Both the position numbers and the translations under genes were made by a program. 12,441 nucleotides of DNA from an uncultured Bacteroidaceae bacterium. Its GTDB lineage: Bacteria > Bacteroidota > Bacteroidia > Bacteroidales > Bacteroidaceae. The notes beneath the pieces were generated by a model. That model saw only the letters and a program-made list of their open reading frames with translations. It did not search any database and was not told the DNA's origin. Shown in pieces: positions 1 through 8,700 of the stretch (positions within the stretch are counted from its first letter, which is position 1; each line of letters begins with the position of its first letter). The stretch covers positions 1 through 12,441 of the forward strand of contig CAKQRW010000065.1 of NCBI GenBank assembly GCA_934271655.1. Direction: 5' to 3'.

Positions 1-19
1 GAACATGACTTTTTTGCTG

Positions 20-50
20 CAAAGTTATGCAATTCAAATGTGGTGGGAAA
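20..50 (-). promoter_or_regulatory. Bacteroidota-type promoter reading off the left edge
   Basis: Read on the minus strand, 27-20 is TAACTTTG, a perfect match to the TAnnTTTG -7 element of Bacteroidota housekeeping promoters. It is preceded, after a 19-base spacer, by TTTC at 50-47, one mismatch from the TTTG -33 element. It would start a transcript running out of the window to the left, divergent from the M48 gene. No coding sequence of that gene is visible, so this is a motif match only. Confidence 0.4.
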
Positions 51-204
51 GTCGGCTATTTTCGGATGGTTACGATAAGACAACTCAGCTTTCCCATTCC
101 AAGACAGAATCAGACAAGATGCTTTAAAAGAGAACCCAAAGCGATACCCGTATAAAATACAGCAATCATGATTGGCCACTTATTTTAAAAAAAGAATGCT
201 TAAA

Positions 205-236
205 TTTGTATATTTTGTGAATTAGCTATAACTTTG
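205..236 (+). promoter_or_regulatory. Promoter of the M48 lipoprotein gene
   Basis: TTTG at 205-208, a 20-base spacer and TAACTTTG at 229-236 match the Bacteroidota sigma consensus (TTTG, N19-21, TAnnTTTG) exactly. Transcription should start near 242, giving a leader of about 95 bases before the ATG at 337. The leader ends in an A-rich stretch (322-336) with no Shine-Dalgarno sequence, as is usual in this phylum. Bases 1-204 hold no gene that I can support. Confidence 0.7.
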
Positions 237-336
237 TATCCGACTTCTGCGTGACGCACGCGTGCATGACTGGCACAAAGCGCAGGCAGAGGCAGAACTG
301 ACACAACAAACAAACATCTAATCAAAATAAAAACAA

Positions 337-1221
337 ATGAAAAGCATCAAATTTCTACTGATTGGAGTGCTGGTAGCCATACTCTCCAGCTGCGGAACCA
401 CATCCACCGTGCCCATCACAGGCCGCAAGCAGCATCTGATGGTAAGCGACCAGCAAGTGCTCAGCCTCAGCAACGAGCAGTTCAACGAATACATGAAATC
501 GGCCAAGGTGTCAACCAACAGCGCCAACACCGCCATGGTGAAGCGCGTGGGCCAGAGGCTCGCCTCTGCCGTAGAGACCTACCTGAAGAGCAACGGCATG
601 GCAGACCAGGTATCTGAATACAGTTGGACATTCAACCTGGTGCAGGACAACAACGTCAATGCCTTCTGCATGCCAGGCGGCAAGATTGTAGTGTATGAGG
701 GACTGCTGCCTGTCACACAAAACGAGGCATCTCTCGCCATCGTGCTCGGCCATGAGATAGCCCATGCAGTGGCACGCCATTCGGCAGAGCGCATCAGCAA
801 TGAGTACAAGCAGCAGTATGGCATGCAGGCACTCAGCGCCATCGCCCAGAGCGCAGGAGTCAGCACAGGAGTGCAGCAGCTCGGCACCCTCGTTGCCAAT
901 GCCGGCCAGAAAATCTTTACAGCTGGCTTCTCACGCAAGCAGGAAAGCGAGGCCGACCATATGGGACTTATCTTCGCAGCAATGGCAGGCTACGACCCAA
1001 GCGTGGCCACAGCCTTCTGGCAGCGCATGGCTGCTCAAGGCAACAGCAGCAACTCCATCCTCAGCGACCACCCTTCCGATGCCAAGCGCATCTCCGACAT
1101 TGAGAAATGGATGCCAGAGGCCAAGACATATTACAAGCCTGTGGTGACCACTACAAAGAAGACTACTGCCACAAAGAAAACTACGACAACTAAGAAAAAG
1201 ACCACTACAAAGAGAAAATGA
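337..1221 (+). CDS. M48 family zinc metalloprotease, lipoprotein
   Basis: A 294-residue zinc endopeptidase of the periplasmic M48 group (LoiP/BepA-like), expected to act in envelope protein quality control. Residues 1-18 are a lipoprotein signal: two lysines, a hydrophobic stretch and the lipobox LSSC with the acylated Cys at 19. The catalytic motif HEIAH is at 139-143, with His139 and His143 as zinc ligands and Glu140 as the base. The ExxxD motif within ESEAD (203-207) supplies the third ligand, Glu203. A conserved-looking DHPSDAKR segment (244-251) contains His245, comparable to the regulatory histidine of BepA. There is no TPR domain, so it is shorter than BepA. The last 24 residues or so are almost only Thr and Lys, an unusual basic low-complexity tail. 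The gene has its own promoter and terminator and is convergent with the defence cassette, so it is probably functionally unrelated. The family call is secure; the exact substrate is unknown. Confidence 0.93.
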   Translation: MKSIKFLLIGVLVAILSSCGTTSTVPITGRKQHLMVSDQQVLSLSNEQFNEYMKSAKVSTNSANTAMVKRVGQRLASAVETYLKSNGMADQVSEYSWTFNLVQDNNVNAFCMPGGKIVVYEGLLPVTQNEASLAIVLGHEIAHAVARHSAERISNEYKQQYGMQALSAIAQSAGVSTGVQQLGTLVANAGQKIFTAGFSRKQESEADHMGLIFAAMAGYDPSVATAFWQRMAAQGNSSNSILSDHPSDAKRISDIEKWMPEAKTYYKPVVTTTKKTTATKKTTTTKKKTTTKRK

Positions 1222-1285
1222 CAATGGGGCTGTGGTCTACCCTTCTCAGGGCTGACGCGCCACATGCCATTGCTTTCATATATAT

Positions 1286-1335
1286 AAGAGACAGGCCGAC
1301 ATGAATGAAGATTCATATCGGCCTGTCTCTTTTTT
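1286..1335 (+). terminator. Intrinsic terminator after the M48 gene
   Basis: A 14-bp perfect stem (1286-1299 with 1318-1331, AAGAGACAGGCCGA pairing TCGGCCTGTCTCTT) continues past one C-A mismatch into ATGAAT/ATTCAT, closed by the tetraloop GAAG (1307-1310). A run of six T follows at 1330-1335. On the plus strand this is a textbook rho-independent terminator. On the minus strand the hairpin is followed only by TT and an AT alternation, so it may serve less well as the end of the convergent defence operon, whose last stop codon is at 1404. Confidence 0.88.
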
Positions 1336-1403
1336 CAATATCAGCGCCAGCTCCGTACCTGTTCCGCATAGCGACAAATGCATCACCCTTTATTTTCTCG
1401 AAA

Positions 1404-2057
1404 TCACAGTCTGTCCAACCGAGCTTTCAGCCTCAGATATTCCTGGTGCAGGGCAAACTTCTTTTGGGGCTGCCGCTCTCTTGCCTCCCTCTTCCTGATG
1501 CCTTCCATCTCTTTCTTAACGGCTTCGGCTTCTTTTGTCTCCATCACAGCCTGGTGCAGGTCTGGCCTGGAGGAAGATATCTGTGTGGAGGCCACTTGGC
1601 GCACCAAAGATTCATAGAGCGAGTCCATGGAGGAGAAGGAGCCCAACTCAAGGGAGAGCTGACTGGACATGAAAGTCTTGATGACATCGAAAGTTCCCGC
1701 TTTGGCATCCTTCCACCGCTTGTAGTTTACCAATAGCCTATACTGCTCGTCACACTCTATTATAAATAAGGTGTGGCGTGGCGAAAGACTGTCTATGAAA
1801 CTGCATACTTCAAGGATGTCATCAGTCTTCCGCTTCAACCGGATCCGCAAGATGTCTATCTCATGCACATCATTTCCATCGGCAATGTGCAGATTGCTTG
1901 GTGCCAACTTGTAGAGCCACACAATCTGTTCTATGCACTCGACAAACAGAGATTTCATTCGGGCGTTTGCCCCGAGATGGCTATAGAAAGCCGTCTTGGG
2001 CATCACCCTGTCGAATATTGTGAATGCAGGAAAGTTTAAAAGATTATCACTCATCAT
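1404..2057 (-). CDS. DUF4391-like protein of the restriction cassette
   Basis: A 217-residue protein that I match to the DUF4391 family from its overall pattern: a LLNFPAFTIFDRVMPK start, a central DILRIRLK block and a LFIIECDEQYRLLVNYK block. DUF4391 genes are known next to helicase and methyltransferase genes of defence islands, but no biochemical activity is known to me. The C-terminal third (about residues 165-217) is rich in Glu, Lys and Arg with no proline-rich breaks, and is likely a coiled coil or long charged helix. The start is placed at the ATG at 2057-2055, which overlaps the helicase stop as ATGATGA. A second ATG follows directly at 2054. The same frame stays open to 2342, but that part lies inside the helicase gene and reads as Arg/Ala-rich shadow sequence. 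It is the last gene of the cassette, translationally coupled to the helicase, so the two proteins probably work together. Confidence 0.72.
   Translation of the reverse strand: MMSDNLLNFPAFTIFDRVMPKTAFYSHLGANARMKSLFVECIEQIVWLYKLAPSNLHIADGNDVHEIDILRIRLKRKTDDILEVCSFIDSLSPRHTLFIIECDEQYRLLVNYKRWKDAKAGTFDVIKTFMSSQLSLELGSFSSMDSLYESLVRQVASTQISSSRPDLHQAVMETKEAEAVKKEMEGIRKREARERQPQKKFALHQEYLRLKARLDRL
2054..2057 (-). promoter_or_regulatory. ATGA stop-start overlap, helicase/DUF4391 gene
   Basis: The DUF4391 gene's ATG (2057-2055) shares bases with the helicase TGA (2056-2054). There is no purine-rich ribosome binding site beyond AATAAG, so reinitiation by ribosomes ending the helicase is the likely way it is translated, keeping the two products in fixed proportion. 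Confidence 0.6.
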
Positions 2058-5000
2058 CTTATTATTAAGAATGTTATCAACTCGAAATCTTCCAGTCCGT
2101 TGATTTCTCCTTGCAGCGCTGTCGTCTCGCCCATGGAGAAGAAACTGTCGATGTCGTTCTCTTCCTTTATCTGCACGATGCTGTCGATGGCACGCTGCAG
2201 CAGTTCGCTGTAGTGCTCCATGTGTCGGCCGTCGCAGGTCTCCCTGTTGAGCATGGCGCAAAGCTCCCGGTCGTAGTCTTTCTTGTCCTTGCAGAGATGG
2301 CGCATCGTGTCGAGGAGTTGCTTCGGATGCAGATGGTCGCATATCACCTCGCCATCATCTGACAGATACACCATGTAGAAAGGATGCAGCAGGTTCTTCT
2401 TGTCGATGTTGACGGCATTGTTGCGATTCTTCAAGATGAAGATGACACCAGTCTTGATGTCGCCCTTGGCCTCTGCGGCGGTTTTCCTCTCCAAAAGCAC
2501 AGGCGACGCAGCCCTTGCCACAGCACTCATGCCGAATGGAGCATGCTCTATGTCGGGATGCTCCTTGATGTACTGCAAGAGGTCGAGGCGAAACTCGTTC
2601 AATCCCAAGTCCATGATGTTGATGCCAGTGTCCATGTCCTCAATGTCGACCACCTCTTCCTGCAGATGTTTCAACTGGTTGCGACGATATTCCAGGTCAC
2701 CCTTCTCACTCTCGCTGAGCAGGTTGTCATCGCCTGTGGAAGTCAAGACAGTAGCTTTCATGCGGCTTTCCACCCTACCCTTCAGTTTGATGTACTCGTC
2801 CAGCTCCATGTCGGGCCAATAGTTCACCAACTGTATCTCCTTGTTCTTGCTGCCTATACGGTCTATGCGTCCGAAACGCTGTATGATGCGCACAGGGTTC
2901 CAGTGGATGTCGTAGTTGATCAGCTCGTCGCAGTCCTGCAGGTTTTGGCCCTCCGAGATGCAGTCGGTAGCTATCAACACGTCTATATCATCTTTTATCC
3001 AATCTTTTTTTCCAGTCTTCTTTAAATCATTGCCATAGATAGTCGCCTTGCCTTTCGATTGTGGCGAGAAGAAGGTGAGCACATTGTTGAACGTGCACTC
3101 AAACTTCGGAATGGTGCATTTGCCCTCCGTGCTGCCTGTGATGAGAGCCACATTCAGTCCGCACTCCTCCTTTATTCTCTCAGCAAGGTTCTTGTAGAGA
3201 TAGTCGGCTGTGTCGGCAAAAGCGGTGAAGACGAGCACCTTCTTGTTGTCCGCGTTGATGGGATGCTCAAACTTATGCTTCAGGTCGGCCATCAGCATCT
3301 GCAGCTTACTGTCGTGCCTGGGGGTGATGTAGCCCAGCATATTGAGAAGCGCACTCAGCCTTTCCTCATCGGCCACCAAGTCTCTGCGCCAGCTTATATA
3401 GTCCATGTCGGCCAAGCTTATCTTCGACTTTTTGGTGGCAAATGGAGCGGCTTCCTCACCCTCCAATTCCTCCGCAAAGTCAGTCGCATCCATCTGATAA
3501 TAACATGGTTCCGCAGCCATTGACACGCCACTGTCCATGATGGCAGATGCATCCCTTACATTTTCCTCATAACAGTCGATGAGCCGAATGGTCTTGCCGA
3601 TGTATTCCTTGATGCGCTCCAGAGTGAGGCGGAACGAGTTGACCGAACTCTCCAAGCGTTTCAGCATGTTGGTTGCCATCAGTTTGCGCAGTCCTTTCTC
3701 CCGTCCGTCTATCGACAAGCCCTCCCCATCGTAGTTGATGGAATAAAGGCTTTTGGCACTGTCGTGGAGATAGAGTGACGGAGTGTAGACGGAGAGATTG
3801 AGTTGGTCCAGTTTTATGGCTATATCCTTGAAGTTGACAGCATTGCCTATGTCTGTCAACTTAGGGCGGCGCGAGATGGGAGGCAACCGGCGCGGAAACT
3901 CGCCGATGGCACTCGTGTCGTAATACCTCACTATGTGACTTCGTGAGCGGGCTATGGTCACAGCGTCGAGCATCTGGAAGAAGTCGTAGCTCAGGCCGTC
4001 GAGCAGCCGCTGGGTGGTTCGCTCCTCAACAGGCAACTTAGCCCAATAGTTGTAGGCTCTCTGGGCATTGATAAAGATGTCGTCTATGCTCTTGCCCAGA
4101 CCCAAGGCCTCATCAAAGACGGCGCTCCTTCCCTCATAAGCCAACTGCAGCTGGTTCTTCAGGTCGGCGAATCGGTTGTTCACAGGAGTGGCACTCAGCA
4201 TCAGCACCTTGGTCTTCACCCCGGCACGAATCACCATTCTCATCAACCGCTGGTAGCGGTTTTCCTTGCGAGGATTTCGGGCAGCCTTCACGCTCTTGAT
4301 GGCTTCCGTCGTTTCCTCGTCGTCAAACGGGTCAGCGTCCCAGTCGTCAACATCTTCATCCACGCTACCTCCATTGCGGAAGTTGTGGCTCTCGTCGATG
4401 ACCACAAGATCGTAGTTGCCCCAGTTGATGTGGTTCAGGTCGAGACCATTGGTGCTTCCGCCCTCTCTCGACAGGTCGGTATGGAAAAGTATGTCGTAGC
4501 GCAGACGGTCGGCGGCTATCGGATTGTTCTTGTAGTTGGAGCGGAAGGTAATCCAGTTCTCGTTCAGCTTCTTCGGGCAGAGCACCAGCACGTTCTTGTT
4601 TCTGTTCTCGTAATACTTGATGACAGCAAGCGCTGTGAACGTCTTTCCCAAGCCCACGCTGTCGGCGAGGATGCACCCGTTGTATCGCTCCAGCTTGTTG
4701 ATGATGGCGAGGGCGGCATCCTTCTGAAAGTTGTAGAGCTTGCTCCAGATGAGACTGTTCTTGAATCCTGTGCGCTCGTTGGGCAGCACATCCTCCGATA
4801 TGTCCTCCAAGAACTCATGAAAGATGTTGTAGAGGGCGATGAAATAGATGTATTCAGGCGCGTTCTCCTGATACACGGTCTCGATATATTCCAGCACCTT
4901 GCTCGTAACGTCCTGAAACTTATCGTCGTTCTCCCATTGCTGGTTGAATATGTTGAGGTAGGTCTCGGCAGAAGGCGATGGCAGGACGTTCACCATAGTA

Positions 5001-5524
5001 TAGACATCATCACCTTTCTCAATGCCAAGCTGAGATGTGCTGAAGTCTTTGATAGGAAGAAACACATGTTGCTTGCTTGGTGCATTGGCATCAAACAGAG
5101 GCAGAGTGGCAGTTGGCTCTCCGTCCGACAGATGCAGAAATCCTCCCATCCCCTCCTGCGAGGAGTTGGACTTAAACTTCACCTTCTTGCGAATCCAAGC
5201 AGCGCACTCCTTGGCTATGGCTTTCTGCGACAGCTGGTTGCGAAGTTTTATCTCAAACTCCGTGCCATAGAGGTTGCGTTCCCTGTTGAGCTTAGGGATA
5301 TAAAACTCCCGCTTTTCCTTCTTCGTCTTGTCAGACACAAAGGTTGGCGAGGTGAAGATGAAGCGCAGTTGCTCCACCTGGCTCAGCTCCTTCTTCAAGG
5401 CCTCGAAGGCATAGATAGAGAACGAAGCTGCAGCTATGCTCACACGACTGTCAGTGGACAACCTCTCTTTGAGGTCGTCCACCAATCGTTCGCTGGTATT
5501 GTTTATCTGTTTCGGTAGTTCCAC
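2054..5524 (-). CDS. PLD-like/SNF2-type helicase of the defence cassette
   Basis: An 1156-residue ATP-dependent DNA translocase of superfamily 2, SNF2-like. The N-terminal 1-130 resemble the phospholipase D-like fold found fused to such helicases (RVSIAAASFSIYAFEAL at 27-43, then FIFTSP), but I see no HxKxxxxD catalytic motif. The helicase core shows Walker A DSVGLGKT (288-295), Walker B VIDESH (375-380), motif III SATP (444-447), motif V TDCISEGQNLQ (853-863) and motif VI QRFGRIDRIG (882-891). A very acidic insertion follows Walker B (about 388-404). Residues 900-1156 are a C-terminal extension with no recognised nuclease motif. The start is GTG at 5524-5522, directly after an in-frame TAA. 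The next Met is residue 127, which would remove the PLD-like domain. No clear Shine-Dalgarno is present. The MITE-like element lies just upstream, and the stop overlaps the DUF4391 start. The helicase call is firm; the role in defence is inferred from context. Confidence 0.9.
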   Translation of the reverse strand: MELPKQINNTSERLVDDLKERLSTDSRVSIAAASFSIYAFEALKKELSQVEQLRFIFTSPTFVSDKTKKEKREFYIPKLNRERNLYGTEFEIKLRNQLSQKAIAKECAAWIRKKVKFKSNSSQEGMGGFLHLSDGEPTATLPLFDANAPSKQHVFLPIKDFSTSQLGIEKGDDVYTMVNVLPSPSAETYLNIFNQQWENDDKFQDVTSKVLEYIETVYQENAPEYIYFIALYNIFHEFLEDISEDVLPNERTGFKNSLIWSKLYNFQKDAALAIINKLERYNGCILADSVGLGKTFTALAVIKYYENRNKNVLVLCPKKLNENWITFRSNYKNNPIAADRLRYDILFHTDLSREGGSTNGLDLNHINWGNYDLVVIDESHNFRNGGSVDEDVDDWDADPFDDEETTEAIKSVKAARNPRKENRYQRLMRMVIRAGVKTKVLMLSATPVNNRFADLKNQLQLAYEGRSAVFDEALGLGKSIDDIFINAQRAYNYWAKLPVEERTTQRLLDGLSYDFFQMLDAVTIARSRSHIVRYYDTSAIGEFPRRLPPISRRPKLTDIGNAVNFKDIAIKLDQLNLSVYTPSLYLHDSAKSLYSINYDGEGLSIDGREKGLRKLMATNMLKRLESSVNSFRLTLERIKEYIGKTIRLIDCYEENVRDASAIMDSGVSMAAEPCYYQMDATDFAEELEGEEAAPFATKKSKISLADMDYISWRRDLVADEERLSALLNMLGYITPRHDSKLQMLMADLKHKFEHPINADNKKVLVFTAFADTADYLYKNLAERIKEECGLNVALITGSTEGKCTIPKFECTFNNVLTFFSPQSKGKATIYGNDLKKTGKKDWIKDDIDVLIATDCISEGQNLQDCDELINYDIHWNPVRIIQRFGRIDRIGSKNKEIQLVNYWPDMELDEYIKLKGRVESRMKATVLTSTGDDNLLSESEKGDLEYRRNQLKHLQEEVVDIEDMDTGINIMDLGLNEFRLDLLQYIKEHPDIEHAPFGMSAVARAASPVLLERKTAAEAKGDIKTGVIFILKNRNNAVNIDKKNLLHPFYMVYLSDDGEVICDHLHPKQLLDTMRHLCKDKKDYDRELCAMLNRETCDGRHMEHYSELLQRAIDSIVQIKEENDIDSFFSMGETTALQGEINGLEDFELITFLIIR

Positions 5525-5555
5525 TTATCGCTAAACACTAAACATTAAAAAACAC

Positions 5556-5742
5556 TAAGTAGGTGCTCATAATTATTTTCATATTTGACGTGCTCTATTT
5601 TGAGGCAGATTTTTCTTCTGTTTGATGGAGCTATGCGGACATAGTGACTGATAAACAGAAGGACAATATGACCAAGAGAGTGTGCGGCAAATATGAGAGC
5701 AGCCTACTTTGATACAATAAAATGATTTTGAACACCTACTTA
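5556..5742. mobile_element. MITE-like element between res and the helicase gene
   Basis: The 187-base stretch is bounded by inverted repeats: TAAGTAGGTG at 5556-5565 and CACCTACTTA at 5733-5742 are exact complements. The match extends inward to about 22 of 27 positions (5556-5582 against 5716-5742). The outermost bases on both sides are TA, compatible with the TA target duplication of IS630/Tc1-mariner-type elements, although TA could equally be part of the repeat. It codes for nothing. An inner inverted pair is also present: CTTCTGTTT (5615-5623) and its complement near 5653-5661. It ends four bases from the res stop codon and 31 bases before the helicase start, and fills most of the only gap in the operon. 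Part of it recurs at 11182-11237. Confidence 0.6.
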
Positions 5743-5746
5743 TACA

Positions 5747-8700
5747 TCACTTCACCCATTCCATCAGGTCGTCATAGTCCGCCACCTTGTGGTAGTATAT
5801 GCCCGAACCCGACAGTTGCTCGAAGAGCTTGTCGGCACAGGCTATCTTGCCCTTCTCTATCTCTCGCAAGTCGAGCGAGGACATGCTGCCCTTGGTCTCA
5901 GCCACGAAATAGACGTGCTTCACCGTACCCTCCTTGAAGGCAATGGCCCAGTCGGGAGAATAGTTGCCCACAGGCGTAGGTATATGGAAGCCCTTGGGCA
6001 ACTTGGCATAGACAGCCACATCGGCGCTCGTGTCGAGGCTTTCCACAAACTTGCGCTCCACGCTCTGTATAGCCGTTCCGTCCGTGAATACATAGTCCAC
6101 TATGCTTTTCTTGCCCTCGTAGGCCTTGTCGAGCGACGCATGCTTCTCCTCCGTGAAGATGGCGGAATCGTAGCTGCCCTCTATCTCATTGTAGCTGATG
6201 TGGTCCACGATGATGGTAGCCTTCTGCTCCAGTATCAATCGGCTCACTCGGCGGATAAACTCCTCGGGGTTCATCTTGTACATATTGAATTTGCTCGGTC
6301 TGATGTTTGTCAGGATGGTGGCTATGGTCTTGCGGGTCAACTTGGTGTTGGCGGCTATCTTGCCCAAGAGGTCATACTTCACGGTGCTCACCACGTCGGT
6401 CTTCAAGTCGTCGCTCTGCATCTCCTCCTGTACCATCATGCCCCGGCCTTGCGACATGTCATCATGACGCAGGTCATCCCTCTGCACGCCTCTCGTCACC
6501 ACATAGCCCAGCCTCGCCACGTTCAGCTCCTTGTCGATGGCAACCACAGCTTTCTCTATCAGCTCCTTACTGTCAAAATCTACGGTATAGGCATACTTGT
6601 GGTTGATGCGGCTCCATAGTTCCTGAAACTCTTTCTTGCTGAAGTTATTGTTCAACTTGTTCTCCGGCGTCTGCGGCTTGCTGCCGTCCTCCACCATGCC
6701 GTCGAGCGCCTTCGGGTTCCAGATGCCCTGCACCAGCCTGTGAATCCACTTGCCGTAAGGCTGAATCTCCGTAGGCAGAGGGGCGAGGTTGCCACTGGCT
6801 GAGGCTGTGCGATATGCATCGGTCACATGATTGTCTGCATCAATATAGCTGTTGGCGGCAAGATAGAAGTATATCTTGTTGGCCTCCTGCTTGGTGATGC
6901 TGTGTCGGCTTCCGTCCTCGATGGTGAAGGTCTTGCCCTCGAAGTAGTCTGGGTCGGCCACCTTCGGACGGTCGTACAAGTCTTCGGCAATGTTCTTCTG
7001 CAGGTCGCTCACGAAGTCGGCGTAGCCTTCCGAGGCGATGACGGTGAGGCGGTTGATGGCGTGCACCTGTCCTTGCAGCGTGTCGGCATCCTGTCTCACG
7101 CCCTTGTCATCTACGCAGAGTCGCAGGCCACGGCCTACCTCCTGCCGCTTCTGCGAGATGCTGTTGGCTTGGCGAAGCGAACATATCTGGAAGATGTTCG
7201 GGTTGTCCCACCCTTCCCTCAGAGCGGAGTGGGAGAAGATGAAGCGCACGGGCGAATACGATGGGTCGAGGCTCAGGAGCCGCTCCTTGTCCTTCATGAT
7301 GAGGTCGTAGGCTGAAACGTCGTCGCTTCCCGCACCCTTCTTCTCGTCGCTGTCTTTCACTCGCTTGGTCTTTGGGTCGATGGAGAAATATCCCTCATGG
7401 GTCTTGCCTACGGGGATGCTGCTGAGATACCGCATGTAGGCAGGGTCGTACATGTTCCGGTTCTCGTTCAGTTCGGCAAGATACTCCTGCTCGAATATCT
7501 CGCCGTAGCGACCGAGCTGGGCATTGCCGTCCTCGTCATACTGGCGATACCTCGCCACCTCGTCGATGAAGAAGAGCGAGAGGCACTTGATGCCACGGTG
7601 GAAGAGCTGGCTCTCCTTGCGGAAGTGCGCCTTGATGGTCTCTCGTATCTGGATGCGAGCCTTGTGGTCGGCTGTCACGTTGCCTATTACTTCCTTCAGC
7701 TGGAGGGTCACGCCGTTGCCAAACTTCACTTGGCTGCGGGCTGGGTGCAGACTATCTACTACGATGTCGGTAATCTGATAGCCCTTGTATTGCTCCATGA
7801 ATCCCGACTCGCTGTAGAGGTCGTCGCCCTCGCCCAGTCTCTTGTAGATGCGCTTGATGGAGCCTGTGCCTTGGCTCTGCTGCTCCATCTCCAGGCGCAC
7901 TTGCGGTGCCCTGTCCTTGGAGAGCAGGAGTTCGGCGAAGTAGATGTAGCTGTCGGTGCCCTTCAGATTCTTCAGTTCGAAGCCCACCACCTCTATCTTC
8001 TTCACCAGCTTGTGGTTGTAGGCATCGAGGGCATCGAGCACATACACCGTGTTGTGGTGTTCCTTGTGGGTGGCGGAGTAGTTGAGCGTGAAGAGCGGAT
8101 TGAAGGCTTTGAGGGCTGTCTGCGTGGCGGTGCCTCCCATCTTCTGCGGTTCGTCGATGATGATGATGGGGTTGTTGGCGGCAAGCACGGCAATAGGCTT
8201 GCGAGAGCCAAACTCGTCTCTCTCGCTGTTGATGATGCGTGCAGCCTTATTGTTAGCACCCTCCTTCATCGTGTTGAAGGCCTGGGTGTTGATGATCATC
8301 ACGCTGATGTCGTTGCTCTGCGAGAAGGTGTCTATATCGTTGAGACTGCTGCTGTTGTAGATAAAATAGCGCGCCTTCTTGCCATACTGCTCCATGAAGT
8401 GGTCGACAGTGATGTCAAAGCTCTTCTTCACGCCCTCTCTGATGGCTATGCTTGGCACCACGACGATGAACTTGGTCCAGCCGTAGTGCTTGTTCAGCTC
8501 AAACATGGTCTTGATATAGACGTAAGTCTTTCCCGTACCGGTTTCCATCTCCACGTCGAGCTGGCAAGCGCCGAGCTGGCAGCAGAGCTTCTCGTCCTGG
8601 TGGATGTTGTTCTCTGTCTGCACCTGGTGCATGTTGCCGAGAAGGGCGGCCTTGTCGATGGCAAGTCGGTTGTTCTTGTAGCCCAAGTCATCGTCTTCGT

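Noticed and set aside
1305..2039. Plus-strand open frames over the DUF4391 gene
   Set aside because: They are antisense to a better supported coding frame, and the first begins inside the terminator hairpin.
2058..2342. N-terminal extension of the DUF4391 protein by 95 codons
   Set aside because: The extension runs inside the helicase gene and is Arg/Ala/Gln-rich shadow sequence. The ATGA overlap at 2057 is a better start.
4385..5518. Plus-strand open frame of 377 codons
   Set aside because: It is antisense to the helicase gene over its N-terminus and Walker motifs. No recognisable domain.
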